Part shown: positions 1-8,553 of the stretch, piece by piece | Numbering within the stretch: position 1 is the stretch's first letter | Layout: each line of letters begins with the position of its first letter | Assembly (NCBI GenBank): GCA_963822175.1 | Contig: CAWGGJ010000003.1 | Location: 434,001 to 498,000 of the forward strand | DNA: 64,000 nt | Origin: FEB-25 sp963822175 | Lineage (GTDB): Bacteria; Chloroflexota; Anaerolineae; Anaerolineales; UBA4823 | Reading direction: 5' to 3' | Position numbers and translations under genes: made by a program | Notes under the pieces: generated by a model | Told to the model about the DNA's origin: nothing | Databases searched by the model: none | Seen by the model: the letters and a program-made list of their open reading frames with translations, nothing else

Positions 1-164
1 GAATTCAAGGTCCACGAGACATAATCGAACTCGATCGAGCGTGTAAATGCCCGTATCCGCTCAAGCGGGTCAGAGGGTGAAACTACACTTGCCCCAAGCA
101 TTACCGTGGATAAGATGAGGATAATTGTCAGCCAATAGGCTTTCCTAAAAGACATGCCGCCCAT
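1..164 (-). CDS. N-terminus of a membrane or exported protein (runs off the window)
   Basis: Only the first ~54 codons are inside the window. The product begins MGGMSFRKAYWLTIILILST, a short basic stretch followed by a hydrophobic segment of ~20 residues, which is a signal anchor or signal peptide. After it comes a soluble stretch with DPLERIRAFTRSIEFDYV. I chose the ATG at 164 because AGGAT lies 5 nt before it; the in-frame ATG at 155 is the alternative. I do not recognise the family from this fragment. It is divergent from the epimerase gene starting at 239, so the ~75 bp between them must hold both promoters. Confidence 0.55.
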   Translation of the reverse strand, partial: MGGMSFRKAYWLTIILILSTVMLGASVVSPSDPLERIRAFTRSIEFDYVSWTLN

Positions 165-225
165 AATAATCCTAGATGTTCCGGGTGTCAAATTAATCCC
201 TTCTCACGATTATTTTCCTCCATGC

Positions 226-231
226 TATAAT
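226..231 (+). promoter_or_regulatory. -10 box of a leaderless gene
   Basis: A perfect TATAAT is followed by 7 nt and then the ATG at 239. Transcription would start on or next to the start codon. No Shine-Dalgarno is present. No good -35 is seen. Confidence 0.55.
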
Positions 232-238
232 CTGCTTG

Positions 239-1204
239 ATGAATTTTCTTATCACAGGAGCGGCAGGTTTTTTGGGATCAGCGCTTGCAAATCGCCTGGC
301 ATGGGAAGGACACCAGGTGCGTGCGCTGGACGATCTCTCGACGGGGGATCCCAACGCGCTACATCCCGAAGTCCTTTTTACCCGAGGTGATGTCAACGAT
401 CGCCCCAAGCTTTGGACCCTCCTTCAGGAAGTCGATTGCGTCTACCACCTGGCTGCGCGCGTTTCCGTTCCGGAGTCTGTCCTGTATCCGCGCGAATACA
501 ACTCGGTCAATGTTGGCGGCACGGTCAGCATGATGGAAGCCATGCGTGATGTGGGTGTCCGCCGGGTAGTTCTGGTTTCATCCGGTGCGGTATATGGCGA
601 CCAGCAAGCCCAACCTCTGGTGGAAACCGCCTTACCTAATCCACGCTCTCCTTATGCTGTATCAAAACTTGCAGCAGAATATTACATCCGCACCATCGGT
701 GATTTATGGGGTATTGAGACGGTCAGTCTCCGGGTCTTCAACGCCTACGGTCAGGGTCAGCATCTACCTGCCTCGCACCCACCGGTCATTCCATTTATGC
801 TAAAACAGGCCATGCGTAGCGGGACCATCATAGTCCATGGAGATGGCACCCAGACACGGGATTATGTCTATGTTGATGATGTTGTCAGCGCTTTGGTTGC
901 TGCCTCCACCGCACCTAACCTGGATAACCAGGTGATCAATGTAGGCAGTGGCACTGAAGTCTGTGTCCGTGACCTGGCCACACTGATCATCCAGGTGTCA
1001 GGGGGTAAGGCTGAGATCATCTATAATCCACGTACAGATCCGGGTGTCTCCCGCATGTGTGCTGATCTTACGCTGGCCAGGAGTAAATTAAGCTACCAGC
1101 CCCGCATCTCTCTCGCTGAGGGTATAAAACTCACCCTTGACCGTGATGTTCGATTCCGCAAGGACGCGACCCGGCCTCTCCAACCCCCGCCTGCTGAGAC
1201 ATGA
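239..1204 (+). CDS. NAD-dependent epimerase/dehydratase (GalE-like SDR)
   Basis: Extended short-chain dehydrogenase/reductase acting on a nucleotide sugar. The glycine-rich NAD motif GAAGFLG is at about residues 7-13, a DDLS segment follows beta-2, and the catalytic pair is Y139-x3-K143 in SPYAVSK. The Ser of VLVSSGAVYG is the third catalytic residue. At ~321 aa it has the usual length of UDP-glucose 4-epimerase relatives, but substrate cannot be read from sequence. An upstream in-frame TTG at 236 is possible; I prefer the ATG at 239 because of the -10 box 7 nt upstream. The stop overlaps the next start (ATGA at 1201-1204), so it is co-translated with the methyltransferase-like membrane protein. 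Confidence 0.85.
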   Translation: MNFLITGAAGFLGSALANRLAWEGHQVRALDDLSTGDPNALHPEVLFTRGDVNDRPKLWTLLQEVDCVYHLAARVSVPESVLYPREYNSVNVGGTVSMMEAMRDVGVRRVVLVSSGAVYGDQQAQPLVETALPNPRSPYAVSKLAAEYYIRTIGDLWGIETVSLRVFNAYGQGQHLPASHPPVIPFMLKQAMRSGTIIVHGDGTQTRDYVYVDDVVSALVAASTAPNLDNQVINVGSGTEVCVRDLATLIIQVSGGKAEIIYNPRTDPGVSRMCADLTLARSKLSYQPRISLAEGIKLTLDRDVRFRKDATRPLQPPPAET

Positions 1205-1797
1205 CCATTTCCTTTTGGCTGATTATGCTGGCAGTTCTTGCCTATGGATTGCTGCATTCCTTTTTGGCGTCTCTTAAAGTCAAAACTCAAACGCGCCATT
1301 GGTTCGGTTCCAACACTGATCTATGGTTCCGCCTTGCCTATAATTTTATTGCGGTCTTCACCCTCCTTCCTGTTCTGATCCTTCCAGTCATTTTGATCGA
1401 TGAAGAGATCTATCGCATTCCCTTTCCCTGGATAATTCTCACCCTGATCATCCAGGCTTTGGCCATTTTACTCTTGATCAAAGGGATTAAACAAACTGGC
1501 ATGACCTCATTCATCGGATTGCGCCAGTTAATGCTCCCTGAAGATATCACTCCTCCACGCCTGGTCACGAATGGACTATATCGTTTCGTCCGTCACCCCC
1601 TCTACTCTGCTGGTTTGGTCTTCATCTGGCTGCTGCCCATCATGACCTGGAACTTATTAGCGCTCAACATCGGCTTGACGATATATATCATGATTGGAGC
1701 GTATTTCGAAGAGCGCAAGCTGTTGCAGGAGTTTGGCGAAGCTTATGGCGAATACCGACAGCGCACTCCCATGTTAATCCCCCGCTTTTGGCGTTGA
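1201..1797 (+). CDS. Isoprenylcysteine carboxyl methyltransferase-like membrane protein
   Basis: A 198-aa protein with about five or six hydrophobic segments. The C-terminal half carries the ICMT/PEMT/NnrU-type signature: NGLYRFVRHPLYSAG around residues 125-140, then EERKLLQEFGEAYGEYRQRT near 170-190. In the ICMT/PEMT superfamily these build the S-adenosylmethionine pocket at the membrane surface. The true methyl acceptor is unknown; bacterial members can methylate lipids or isoprenoids, or have other roles. The start ATG overlaps the epimerase stop by 4 nt (ATGA), so translation is probably coupled. Confidence 0.75.
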   Translation: MTISFWLIMLAVLAYGLLHSFLASLKVKTQTRHWFGSNTDLWFRLAYNFIAVFTLLPVLILPVILIDEEIYRIPFPWIILTLIIQALAILLLIKGIKQTGMTSFIGLRQLMLPEDITPPRLVTNGLYRFVRHPLYSAGLVFIWLLPIMTWNLLALNIGLTIYIMIGAYFEERKLLQEFGEAYGEYRQRTPMLIPRFWR

Positions 1798-1820
1798 ACT
1801 AAAAATACACATTATCTACG

Positions 1821-2618
1821 ATGGATACCTCATTTTGGCTCAAGCTCCTCCTCGGTTTCATCGTTGGCAGTCTTTGGGTCACCCTCACCACGGTCAGTGC
1901 GGAGCGCTTCGGCAGCAAGGTCGGTGGGTTGATCGGTGGATTGCCGTCTACAGTGGTCATCGCATTATTATTTATTGGGCTTACCCAATCTCCCCAGGTC
2001 GCTGCTGAAGCTACCACGATCATGCCTCTTGCTCAGGGCTTGAATGGCCTGGTCGTGATCACTTTTATGCTATTCATCCCCCGTGGGTTATGGGCAGGCT
2101 TGCTGAGCGCGGTACCCCTTTGGTTTTTCCAGTCCACTCTCCTCTACTTGCTAAATATACAGTACTTTTGGATTTCTCTTCTGGGCTGGCTGATCCTGCT
2201 AGTTTTCTGTTTTCTGATTGTCGAGAAATGGATGCGCATTCCTTCAACTGAAAAGCTCGATCTGTCTTATCCCCCCTCGCAGCTTGCCTGGCGTGCACTT
2301 TTTGGTGGTTCTGTCATTGCATTTGCTGTCTTTATGGGCAAGGTTGGCGGACCGCTGCTTGGTGGCATTTTCGGCTCATTTCCGGCGATGTTTCTCTCAA
2401 CCCTGGTGATTACATATAAAACCGGGGGGCCTGCTTTTTCACGCTCGGTCGGAAAATCACTGATCATTAGTGGCTTGATCAATGTTCCTATCTATGAAAT
2501 AGTCGTCAGGGTACTTTACCCACGCCTTGGGCTTGGTCTTGGGACGGTCATCGCCCTGTTGGTTTCCCTCGGCACGGGCTACCTGACATTTCGCTTTATG
2601 AGATCCAGGCTTTCCTGA
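1821..2618 (+). CDS. Multi-pass membrane protein with internal duplication (unknown function)
   Basis: 265 aa, almost wholly hydrophobic, about eight membrane segments. Two related glycine-rich blocks are visible: GGLIGGLPSTVVIALLFIGL at about residues 35-54 and GGPLLGGIFGSFPAMFLSTL near 176-195, each followed by Thr-rich turns. This points to an inverted or direct internal duplication, as in small transporters. It resembles DUF3147-type proteins but I would not name a substrate. It follows the preceding gene by 23 nt and probably belongs to the same operon. The next gene is convergent. Confidence 0.6.
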   Translation: MDTSFWLKLLLGFIVGSLWVTLTTVSAERFGSKVGGLIGGLPSTVVIALLFIGLTQSPQVAAEATTIMPLAQGLNGLVVITFMLFIPRGLWAGLLSAVPLWFFQSTLLYLLNIQYFWISLLGWLILLVFCFLIVEKWMRIPSTEKLDLSYPPSQLAWRALFGGSVIAFAVFMGKVGGPLLGGIFGSFPAMFLSTLVITYKTGGPAFSRSVGKSLIISGLINVPIYEIVVRVLYPRLGLGLGTVIALLVSLGTGYLTFRFMRSRLS

Positions 2619-2798
2619 AAAACACCAGCGACCATTTTCGATGGAGCTCCCCATTCACCTGATGAATGCATCCTCCCGTATATGGGCTTCGGTATGCGCC
2701 AGCGGGAAATGCTTAGCGCTCGAGGCCTGTTAGGTAGTATATCCACAGCCATCAAATGGGAAAATCTTTACAACGTTCAGCGGACCAGGTGTCGCTGC

Positions 2799-3944
2799 TT
2801 ACTCAGATGGATGATTTAACCCCTTATACATGATTTTTAACCGTTCGAAATAGCTGGGCTGCTCAAGCACATCAGTCGAATCAATGAATTGATCGATTGA
2901 GCCGATATTGCGATTGGCAATTTCGATAACTGCTTTATCCTTAATTTGCTGCTTAATTTCTTGGGCAAAAATTTCACCATGGATCACCTGGTAAGGTCGT
3001 TCATAATACAGGGAGGTATGTGTATGCAGGGGAGGTGTAATTGCCAGCGAATTGTGTGCCTTTGCTATTGATTCATAGGCTTTTATTAAACTCGCCTCTC
3101 TATCCTGATATTTAGTTGCCGAGAGAATTGCCTGTAGAACTGGTACCATCTCTTCGGCCAGCTTTAATTTTATGAATGCGGTCCCGAACCACTTTGCATA
3201 TGGCGCATATTTTCTTTCCATCAGGAAGCAGAGCCTCATCATATGTGACACGATCCTGGTCGTCACGAGTTTTGAACCTAATTCATCCCCGACATCTGAA
3301 CATCTTCCTACGAACGCTTCCTCCTGCGAAATCTTTGTCCACTGGCAGCATAATAAGTACAGCCAGACATCATGTGGGTAATAATTGAATTTTTTTCTAA
3401 TTGGCTCAAGCTGATTCAAACCATCAAAAAACACCTTTCCCGCGGTAACTGAGAGCAGCCTCTGTTCCGGTAGTGTGAGCCAGTCTTGGATACTTATTTC
3501 CTTATCCACACCCAGCCCCAGGTATTCTTTTAGGAAAGAATCAAGGGTATAAATTTCAACACGGTGATTGATTGGACCGGAATCTATCTCTTTAAGTAGC
3601 CGGACCCCACTTTGATCTGCTTCGGCGAAATTGGTTGGGAAACCATGAAATTTATACGGTAATCTTTCGCTGAGAACGGAAGTGATCTCTTGGCTGTATG
3701 TCCCATCATCCTGGGGATCCAAAAACAACAGCAGCCTTGGTCCCCAATGGTGGTCCATTGATTGGGGTGTGTCAAAACCAAGGACCTCCGACCCACTTCC
3801 AAGCAGACCCGCCGAATAAGTAACCTTCGGGAACCATTTAGCAAGAATAGGTTTTACGGCTTCCTGGTAAAACAGCTCACTCAGGGTTAACCCTGGAATG
3901 AAATTCGTGTGTGTGATCCTCCTAGGCCAATCAACATTAGGCAT
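2799..3944 (-). CDS. DUF4037 family nucleotidyltransferase-fold protein
   Basis: 381 aa, predicted soluble. A nucleotidyltransferase-like start is visible: LLGSGSEVLGFD at residues 47-58 followed by MDHHWGPRLLLFL at 63-75. This is the GS-x-S...D-x-H-x-W-G-P pattern of DUF4037 proteins, which belong to the polymerase beta/kanamycin nucleotidyltransferase clan. The C-terminal half is helical, as in other members. Some relatives are predicted to modify antibiotics or RNA, but the substrate is unknown. It stands alone, convergent with the membrane protein gene and divergent from the M20 peptidase. Confidence 0.75.
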   Translation of the reverse strand: MPNVDWPRRITHTNFIPGLTLSELFYQEAVKPILAKWFPKVTYSAGLLGSGSEVLGFDTPQSMDHHWGPRLLLFLDPQDDGTYSQEITSVLSERLPYKFHGFPTNFAEADQSGVRLLKEIDSGPINHRVEIYTLDSFLKEYLGLGVDKEISIQDWLTLPEQRLLSVTAGKVFFDGLNQLEPIRKKFNYYPHDVWLYLLCCQWTKISQEEAFVGRCSDVGDELGSKLVTTRIVSHMMRLCFLMERKYAPYAKWFGTAFIKLKLAEEMVPVLQAILSATKYQDREASLIKAYESIAKAHNSLAITPPLHTHTSLYYERPYQVIHGEIFAQEIKQQIKDKAVIEIANRNIGSIDQFIDSTDVLEQPSYFERLKIMYKGLNHPSE

Positions 3945-3950
3945 GCCTGA

Positions 3951-3956
3951 ATTATA
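3951..3956 (-). promoter_or_regulatory. -10 box of a leaderless gene (DUF4037)
   Basis: On the minus strand TATAAT is followed by 6 nt and the ATG at 3944. A TTTCCA lies 17 bp upstream (3974-3979) as a weak -35. No Shine-Dalgarno can fit. Confidence 0.55.
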
Positions 3957-4129
3957 TTATCCTTATCCTCCTCTGGAAATGGCGATTAATCGCTCATTAC
4001 GATCCCGCTTGGGGCACAAGGGGGTATAGATTTGGGTACAGCTCTGCTCAAACAGCATGAATTTACCCCAAGACAAAAGTATCGGCATAAAAAGCATCAT
4101 ACAGCCTTCTCGCGTTGAGTATCTACAGA

Positions 4130-4135
4130 TATACT
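4130..4135 (+). promoter_or_regulatory. -10 box of a leaderless gene (M20 peptidase)
   Basis: TATACT is followed by 7 nt and the ATG at 4143. TTCTCG lies 17 bp upstream (4107-4112) as a weak -35. No Shine-Dalgarno is seen. Confidence 0.5.
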
Positions 4136-4142
4136 TCTGATC

Positions 4143-5276
4143 ATGGAAAAATTTGAACAACTTATCAGTGACCTTGTATCCATCAATTCGGTCAACCCCG
4201 ACCTCATTAACGGTGCACCCGGCGAGGCTCAAATCGCACACTTTATCGCTCAATGGTTGGAGCGGAATGGGCTTGATGTACAGGTAATTAATTCCGTCTC
4301 CGGTCGCCCCAATGTGGTTGGGATTGCCCACGGATTAGGTGGTGGAAGAACCTTGTTACTGAATGGTCATATGGATACGGTCGGCACTGGAAGGATGGCC
4401 CATCCGCTCGAGCCGGTAACAAAGGAAGGCCGCCTCTCTGGACGGGGCTCTTACGATATGAAAGGTGGCCTGGCTGCCTGCATGGTCACGGTAGCAGAAG
4501 CATCTAGGCTGAATTTGAGCGGGGATGTCATTTTTGCCGCAGTCGTTGACGAAGAAAACGCAAGTCTGGGCACCCAGGAACTGATAAAGCATATCCACGC
4601 AGATGGTGCTATTGTTGCCGAGTTCACTGAACTCCAGCTGGTTCTGGCACATCGTGGATTTGCGTTATTTGAGATCGAGACGCTTGGTCAAGCAGCGCAT
4701 GGTTCCCGCCCGGACCTGGGTACGGATGCAATCGTCAAAATGGGGAAATTTCTTGTGGAACTTGAAAAGCTGGATCAAGACCTACGCTCACATCTTACTC
4801 ATCCACTGCTTGGTAGCGGGTCGGTACATGCCTCGCTGATCCATGGCGGAAATGAAGTTTCCACCTACCCGGATCAATGTGTACTAACGGTCGAGCGGCG
4901 CACGATCCCGGGTGAAAGTCCGGAAAAAGTTGAAAGCGAGTTGTCGGAGATCATCGAAAAGATACAGCAGTCGGATTCCTCATTCCGGGCTATGATTCGG
5001 CGCGGGTTTGACCGTTCTCCCATGGAGACACCCGAAGAATCTGGAATTGTTAAAGCGGTTCAATCTGCAGCAATTAAGCTGCTGAATCATTCTCTCCCGA
5101 TTAGTGGAGTATCATACTGGTCAGATGCGGCTTTGCTATCATCGGTTGGCATCCCCTCTGTCTTGCTTGGACCATCCGGCAGTGGAGCACACGCCGACGA
5201 AGAATGGGTGGATCTATCGAGCGTCAAGATGTGTGCTGATATTTATCTGGCGACTGCCAAGGAATTTTGCAGCTAG
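4143..5276 (+). CDS. M20 family metallopeptidase (ArgE/DapE/CPG2-like)
   Basis: 377-aa zinc amidohydrolase of the M20 family. The di-zinc site is complete: H76 and D78 in NGHMDTV, D105 in GRGSYDMKGG, the E137/E138 pair in VVDEENAS (base plus ligand), E160 in IVAEFTEL, and a late His in SGSGAHADEEW. The middle third (HRGFALFEIE...AAHGSRPD) is the dimerisation/lid domain. No signal peptide, so cytoplasmic. Members deacylate N-acyl amino acids or cleave small peptides; the exact substrate (acetyl-ornithine, succinyl-DAP or other) cannot be decided without pathway neighbours, and there are none here. Confidence 0.85.
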   Translation: MEKFEQLISDLVSINSVNPDLINGAPGEAQIAHFIAQWLERNGLDVQVINSVSGRPNVVGIAHGLGGGRTLLLNGHMDTVGTGRMAHPLEPVTKEGRLSGRGSYDMKGGLAACMVTVAEASRLNLSGDVIFAAVVDEENASLGTQELIKHIHADGAIVAEFTELQLVLAHRGFALFEIETLGQAAHGSRPDLGTDAIVKMGKFLVELEKLDQDLRSHLTHPLLGSGSVHASLIHGGNEVSTYPDQCVLTVERRTIPGESPEKVESELSEIIEKIQQSDSSFRAMIRRGFDRSPMETPEESGIVKAVQSAAIKLLNHSLPISGVSYWSDAALLSSVGIPSVLLGPSGSGAHADEEWVDLSSVKMCADIYLATAKEFCS

Positions 5277-5574
5277 CAACAAGCCGCATGCTCGCCACGA
5301 TAAATTCGTCCAAATGCATGGAGGTTGGCGACTCGGACAGGGAGAATGATGGAATATATATGAGACATCCCAACCTTGTCCATGCAGTCGATCAATTATT
5401 TCATGCCTTATACTTCTTCTTTGTGAATATATTCCCCCCTCTAGTTAACAGATGATATCCATGCTGGTTTAATTGTGGTTTAAATGGCACGATTATCACT
5501 GCATTGTTAATCTCTCTTCTTACTCGATCCACCTCTCTCTATCTCCCGAAATAAACACTCAACTTCTCCTGTGC
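5277..5574. other. Intergenic stretch, no gene seen
   Basis: About 300 bp between the M20 peptidase and the promoter of the small channel-like gene. The small open frames in it lack start signals and look non-coding. No terminator with a convincing stem and T-run was found. Confidence 0.5.
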
Positions 5575-5618
5575 TATACTTATTTCAACGTTTTTCCATG
5601 CTCGCATCATCCGGAGGT
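5575..5618 (+). promoter_or_regulatory. -10 box and Shine-Dalgarno of the channel-like gene
   Basis: TATACT at 5575-5580 is followed by a ~40-nt leader carrying GGAGGTGG (5612-5619) 6-7 nt before the ATG at 5626. This fixes the start and rejects the longer frame that opens at 5473. Confidence 0.5.
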
Positions 5619-5625
5619 GGAACCA

Positions 5626-5973
5626 ATGTTTGAGCATCGCAAACAGCCCCTGATCACACGCCCTGAATTTCTAGCCCGCCAGCTGCTGTTCATACTGGTT
5701 GCATTATTGATTATTTTCGGTTCGCTCATCCTGGGAGTGCTGGGATATCATTACCTGGCAGGTTTCAGCTGGATCGATGCCCTGGTTAATGCTTCCATGC
5801 TGTTGGGAGGCATGGGACCAGTGAACGAGCTTCATACCGTGGCTGGCAAGCTCTTTGCCTCCTTTTACGCCCTTTACTCCGGCATCATCTTCCTGGTCTC
5901 AGTTGGGATCATCATGGCCCCTCTTTATCACCGCTTTCTGCATCGATTTCACCTGGACATGGAGGAATCCTGA
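5626..5973 (+). CDS. Small two-TM potassium-channel-like protein
   Basis: 115 aa. The order is: basic N-terminus, TM1 (~18-40), a re-entrant pore-helix-like stretch SWIDALVNASMLLGG (48-62), a turn GGMGPV (61-66), and TM2 (~76-99) ending in a basic tail with HRFLHRFHL. This is the 2-TM/pore layout of ion-channel-2 (K+ channel) proteins, but the filter is GGMGPV, not TVGYG. Proteins of this type are often called two-pore-domain K+ channel family or hypothetical. The start is set by GGAGGTGG. A tetrameric inner-membrane pore is plausible; ion selectivity is not predictable. Confidence 0.6.
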   Translation: MFEHRKQPLITRPEFLARQLLFILVALLIIFGSLILGVLGYHYLAGFSWIDALVNASMLLGGMGPVNELHTVAGKLFASFYALYSGIIFLVSVGIIMAPLYHRFLHRFHLDMEES

Positions 5974-6032
5974 GAAAAATCCGGTTACCGATTTATCATT
6001 GGCATATATGTTGAGCTAACTCTAGCATACCC

Positions 6033-7040
6033 ATGCCTCTTTTCTGGTTATCCCTTGCCTTCCTGTCTGGCATTCTCCTTGCGGCTAACCTGCCACTGGC
6101 TACCTCGGTATGGATGCTGCTAGCAATCCTTCCCCTTTTACTGTTGCTTCCACCGGTTTACCGGCGTTGGGCTCCTGTTATTTCCCCTTCTGTATCTACT
6201 ATCACCGATCAACTAAAGCTACCTGGCCTGATATTTTTACCCTTACTTGTTGTCTTCATATCTCTTGGCGCCATCCGATACCAGGAAACCCGGCCAGTCC
6301 TTGGTCCTTCCTTTATCGCTTATTACAACGATCGATCGGCAGTGATTGTTCTCGAAGGTGTTCTGGTGGATCCTCCAGATAACCGTGATACTTACACCAA
6401 CCTCCGTCTCCAGGCTGACCAGCTCCGTTCTGTGGGTGATATACGGTACACCCCGGTTGAAGGTCTCTTGCTCGCCAGGGTATCCCCAGGTACCGGCCTG
6501 CAATATGGGGATCGCATTCGCCTGGAAGGTCGCCTTGAGACCCCACCTGAGAACGAGGATTTTTCCTATCGCAACTATTTAGCTAACCAAAATATTTACA
6601 GCTACATGTCTTATCCAACGGTCGACCTGCTCCAGCATGGCCAGGGCAATTTGATCCTGTCCGCCTTGTATTCTTTCCGCCAGCGCGCCCTGGATGTGGT
6701 TTACTCTCTCTACCCTGATCCCGAAGCCAGCCTGCTTGCTGGCATCCTTTTAGGTGACCAGTCAGGCATCTCCGCCCAGGTGCAGGAAGCATTTCGTCTC
6801 ACTGGCACCAGTCACATCATCGTTATCTCCGGCTTTAATATCACCATCATTGCCGCATTGTTCACTTTTCTATTTACCCGCTTCTTAGGCACCCGCCGGG
6901 GCGCTCATCGTGTCGGCCGTGGGGATCATTTTATATACCCTCATGGTGGGTGCCAACCCAGCGGTGCTGCGCGCCGCCATCCTTGGGATGCTTACCTTAT
7001 TGGGTATCCAGGTAGGTCGGAAACAGGTCGGCGTGAATAG
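6033..7040 (+). CDS. comEC: ComEC/Rec2 competence protein, N-terminal part (frameshifted)
   Basis: First part of a ComEC-type DNA-uptake channel. True coding runs to about 6898, where the frame must shift by one to rejoin the second part; the 47 or so codons after that are out-of-frame readthrough. Visible: two N-terminal TM segments, a soluble DUF4131-like beta domain (~60-200), then the start of the competence domain with GILLGDQSGI and TGTSHIIVISGFNITII, a hallmark of ComEC. The break lies in a GGGG run at 6898-6901: deleting one G gives ...TRFLGTRRALIVSAVG. A weak TAGCAT lies 4 nt before the ATG. Either a sequencing error or a recent mutation. Confidence 0.75.
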   Translation: MPLFWLSLAFLSGILLAANLPLATSVWMLLAILPLLLLLPPVYRRWAPVISPSVSTITDQLKLPGLIFLPLLVVFISLGAIRYQETRPVLGPSFIAYYNDRSAVIVLEGVLVDPPDNRDTYTNLRLQADQLRSVGDIRYTPVEGLLLARVSPGTGLQYGDRIRLEGRLETPPENEDFSYRNYLANQNIYSYMSYPTVDLLQHGQGNLILSALYSFRQRALDVVYSLYPDPEASLLAGILLGDQSGISAQVQEAFRLTGTSHIIVISGFNITIIAALFTFLFTRFLGTRRGAHRVGRGDHFIYPHGGCQPSGAARRHPWDAYLIGYPGRSETGRRE

Positions 7041-8412
7041 CCTTATATTTGCAGCTGCCATGATGGCACTCCTGACCCCTACTGTCCTGTGGGATGTCAG
7101 CTTCCAGCTCTCTTTTGCTGCCACACTTGGCATCATGCTCTATGCTGAGTTATTTACCGGTGGATTCACGAATATAGCTGCACGTTTCATCCCCCGTCAA
7201 AAAGCCGAAAACCTGGCTGCACCGGTTGGCGAATATTTACTCATCACCATGGCAGCCCTGCTTACCACTTTACCCCTCATGGTTTACTATTTTAAGCATA
7301 TCTCCCTTACCTCACTGGTTGCCAACCCTCTGATCCTCCCAGCTCAACCACCCCTCATGGTGCTGGGTGGATTATCCGTCCTGATCGGGATGCTCTTTCA
7401 GCCACTGGGACAATTGCTTGCCTGGATCACCTGGCCTTTTATCGCGTACACCATCCGGGTCGTTGAGTGGCTGGCTGCCTTCCCTGGTGGTTCAATTCCT
7501 TTGGGGCAGGTTGCCTTCCCACTGATCCTCATATTTTTTGTAACCCTCTTTGCGATCACTTTCGCCCGCTCACACGTACCTGGTCTGATAGCTCGTCTAT
7601 CGCCAGCCATTCCGCTCACTATCCTGGCTGTTCTCTCCGTTATGGTATGGAAAGCTGCTTCTTTTGCTCCTGATGGATTGTTGCACGTTACTATCCTGGA
7701 TGTCGGTACGGGTGACGCAATCCTTATTCAATCTCCCACCGGTCGGTCTGTGTTAATCAATGGTGGTCCAAGCACCATCCGCCTGTCGGATGCTCTCGGC
7801 AGGCGAATGCCACCCTTTAACCGTTCGCTGGATTGGCTTGTGGTTGCGGATATCGATAACGAAGATCTATCGTCTCTCTCCGCTAATCTTGAGCGCTTTA
7901 CTCCTGCCAATGTGCTCTGGGCTGGCAATACTTATGGCACTCGCGCTGCCAACGACCTATGGACTACCATTGTTTCGTCTTCCATCCCCATCACCCGCAT
8001 GCAGCCCGGTCAGAGCCTTGATTTAGGCTCAGGTGCCTCATTGCAGGTTGTTTCCACAGATTCCCGTGGCGCGGTTCTGCTGCTGATATGGGATAACTTC
8101 CGCATGCTTCTCCCCATGGGCATGGATTTTGATGCTATCGAAAACCTGCAGCATAACCCGGCTATGCGCGATATTTCAGCCGTGCTGTTGGCCGAATCAG
8201 GCTATGCCCCTCTCAATCCCCCTGATCTGATCACTTTCCTTCATCCCCAGCTTGCCCTGCTCAGCGTTGCCCCTGCTGATAAAACTGGCTTACCCTCCCC
8301 GGAGACGATGGAAGCGCTACTCGGTTATAACCTGCTCCGTACTGACCTCAATGGCTGGATTCAGATCACCACAGATGGCACGCAGATGTGGGTGGAAGTG
8401 GAGAGGAGGTAA
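6910..8412 (+). CDS. comEC: ComEC/Rec2 competence protein, C-terminal part with degenerate MBL domain
   Basis: Continuation of the ComEC gene in the next frame; the GTG at 6910 is probably internal, not a real start. It contains the competence-domain membrane helices (VGANPAVLRAAILGML, WDVSFQLSFAATLGIM), then a C-terminal metallo-beta-lactamase-like domain from about residue 255. That domain has TILDVGTGDAILIQSPTGR but LINGG replaces LIDGG and the HxHxDH motif is absent (VVADIDNEDLSSLSANL in its place), so it cannot bind the usual metals. Joined with the first part the protein would be ~790 aa, normal for ComEC, and nothing seems lost. If functional it would move single-stranded DNA across the membrane. 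Confidence 0.75.
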   Translation: MSAVGIILYTLMVGANPAVLRAAILGMLTLLGIQVGRKQVGVNSLIFAAAMMALLTPTVLWDVSFQLSFAATLGIMLYAELFTGGFTNIAARFIPRQKAENLAAPVGEYLLITMAALLTTLPLMVYYFKHISLTSLVANPLILPAQPPLMVLGGLSVLIGMLFQPLGQLLAWITWPFIAYTIRVVEWLAAFPGGSIPLGQVAFPLILIFFVTLFAITFARSHVPGLIARLSPAIPLTILAVLSVMVWKAASFAPDGLLHVTILDVGTGDAILIQSPTGRSVLINGGPSTIRLSDALGRRMPPFNRSLDWLVVADIDNEDLSSLSANLERFTPANVLWAGNTYGTRAANDLWTTIVSSSIPITRMQPGQSLDLGSGASLQVVSTDSRGAVLLLIWDNFRMLLPMGMDFDAIENLQHNPAMRDISAVLLAESGYAPLNPPDLITFLHPQLALLSVAPADKTGLPSPETMEALLGYNLLRTDLNGWIQITTDGTQMWVEVERR

Positions 8413-8553
8413 GTGCCTTCTTATATGCCAGTCTCTACTACCTCTTTCGCTCGAATTTTTAGTATCGCTATATGACTTAATAGTATCGTTACTTCTAAAT
8501 AATCAACCCTGCCTCATGGATTTTTCTGGTAGGGTCATTGATTTGTCTAATGT

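Noticed and set aside
5473..5625. Upstream extension of the channel-like gene
   Set aside because: Lies before the -10 and the GGAGGTGG site that set the start at 5626.
8460..8500. Direct repeat TAGTATCG twice
   Set aside because: Only two short copies in an intergenic region; no function indicated.
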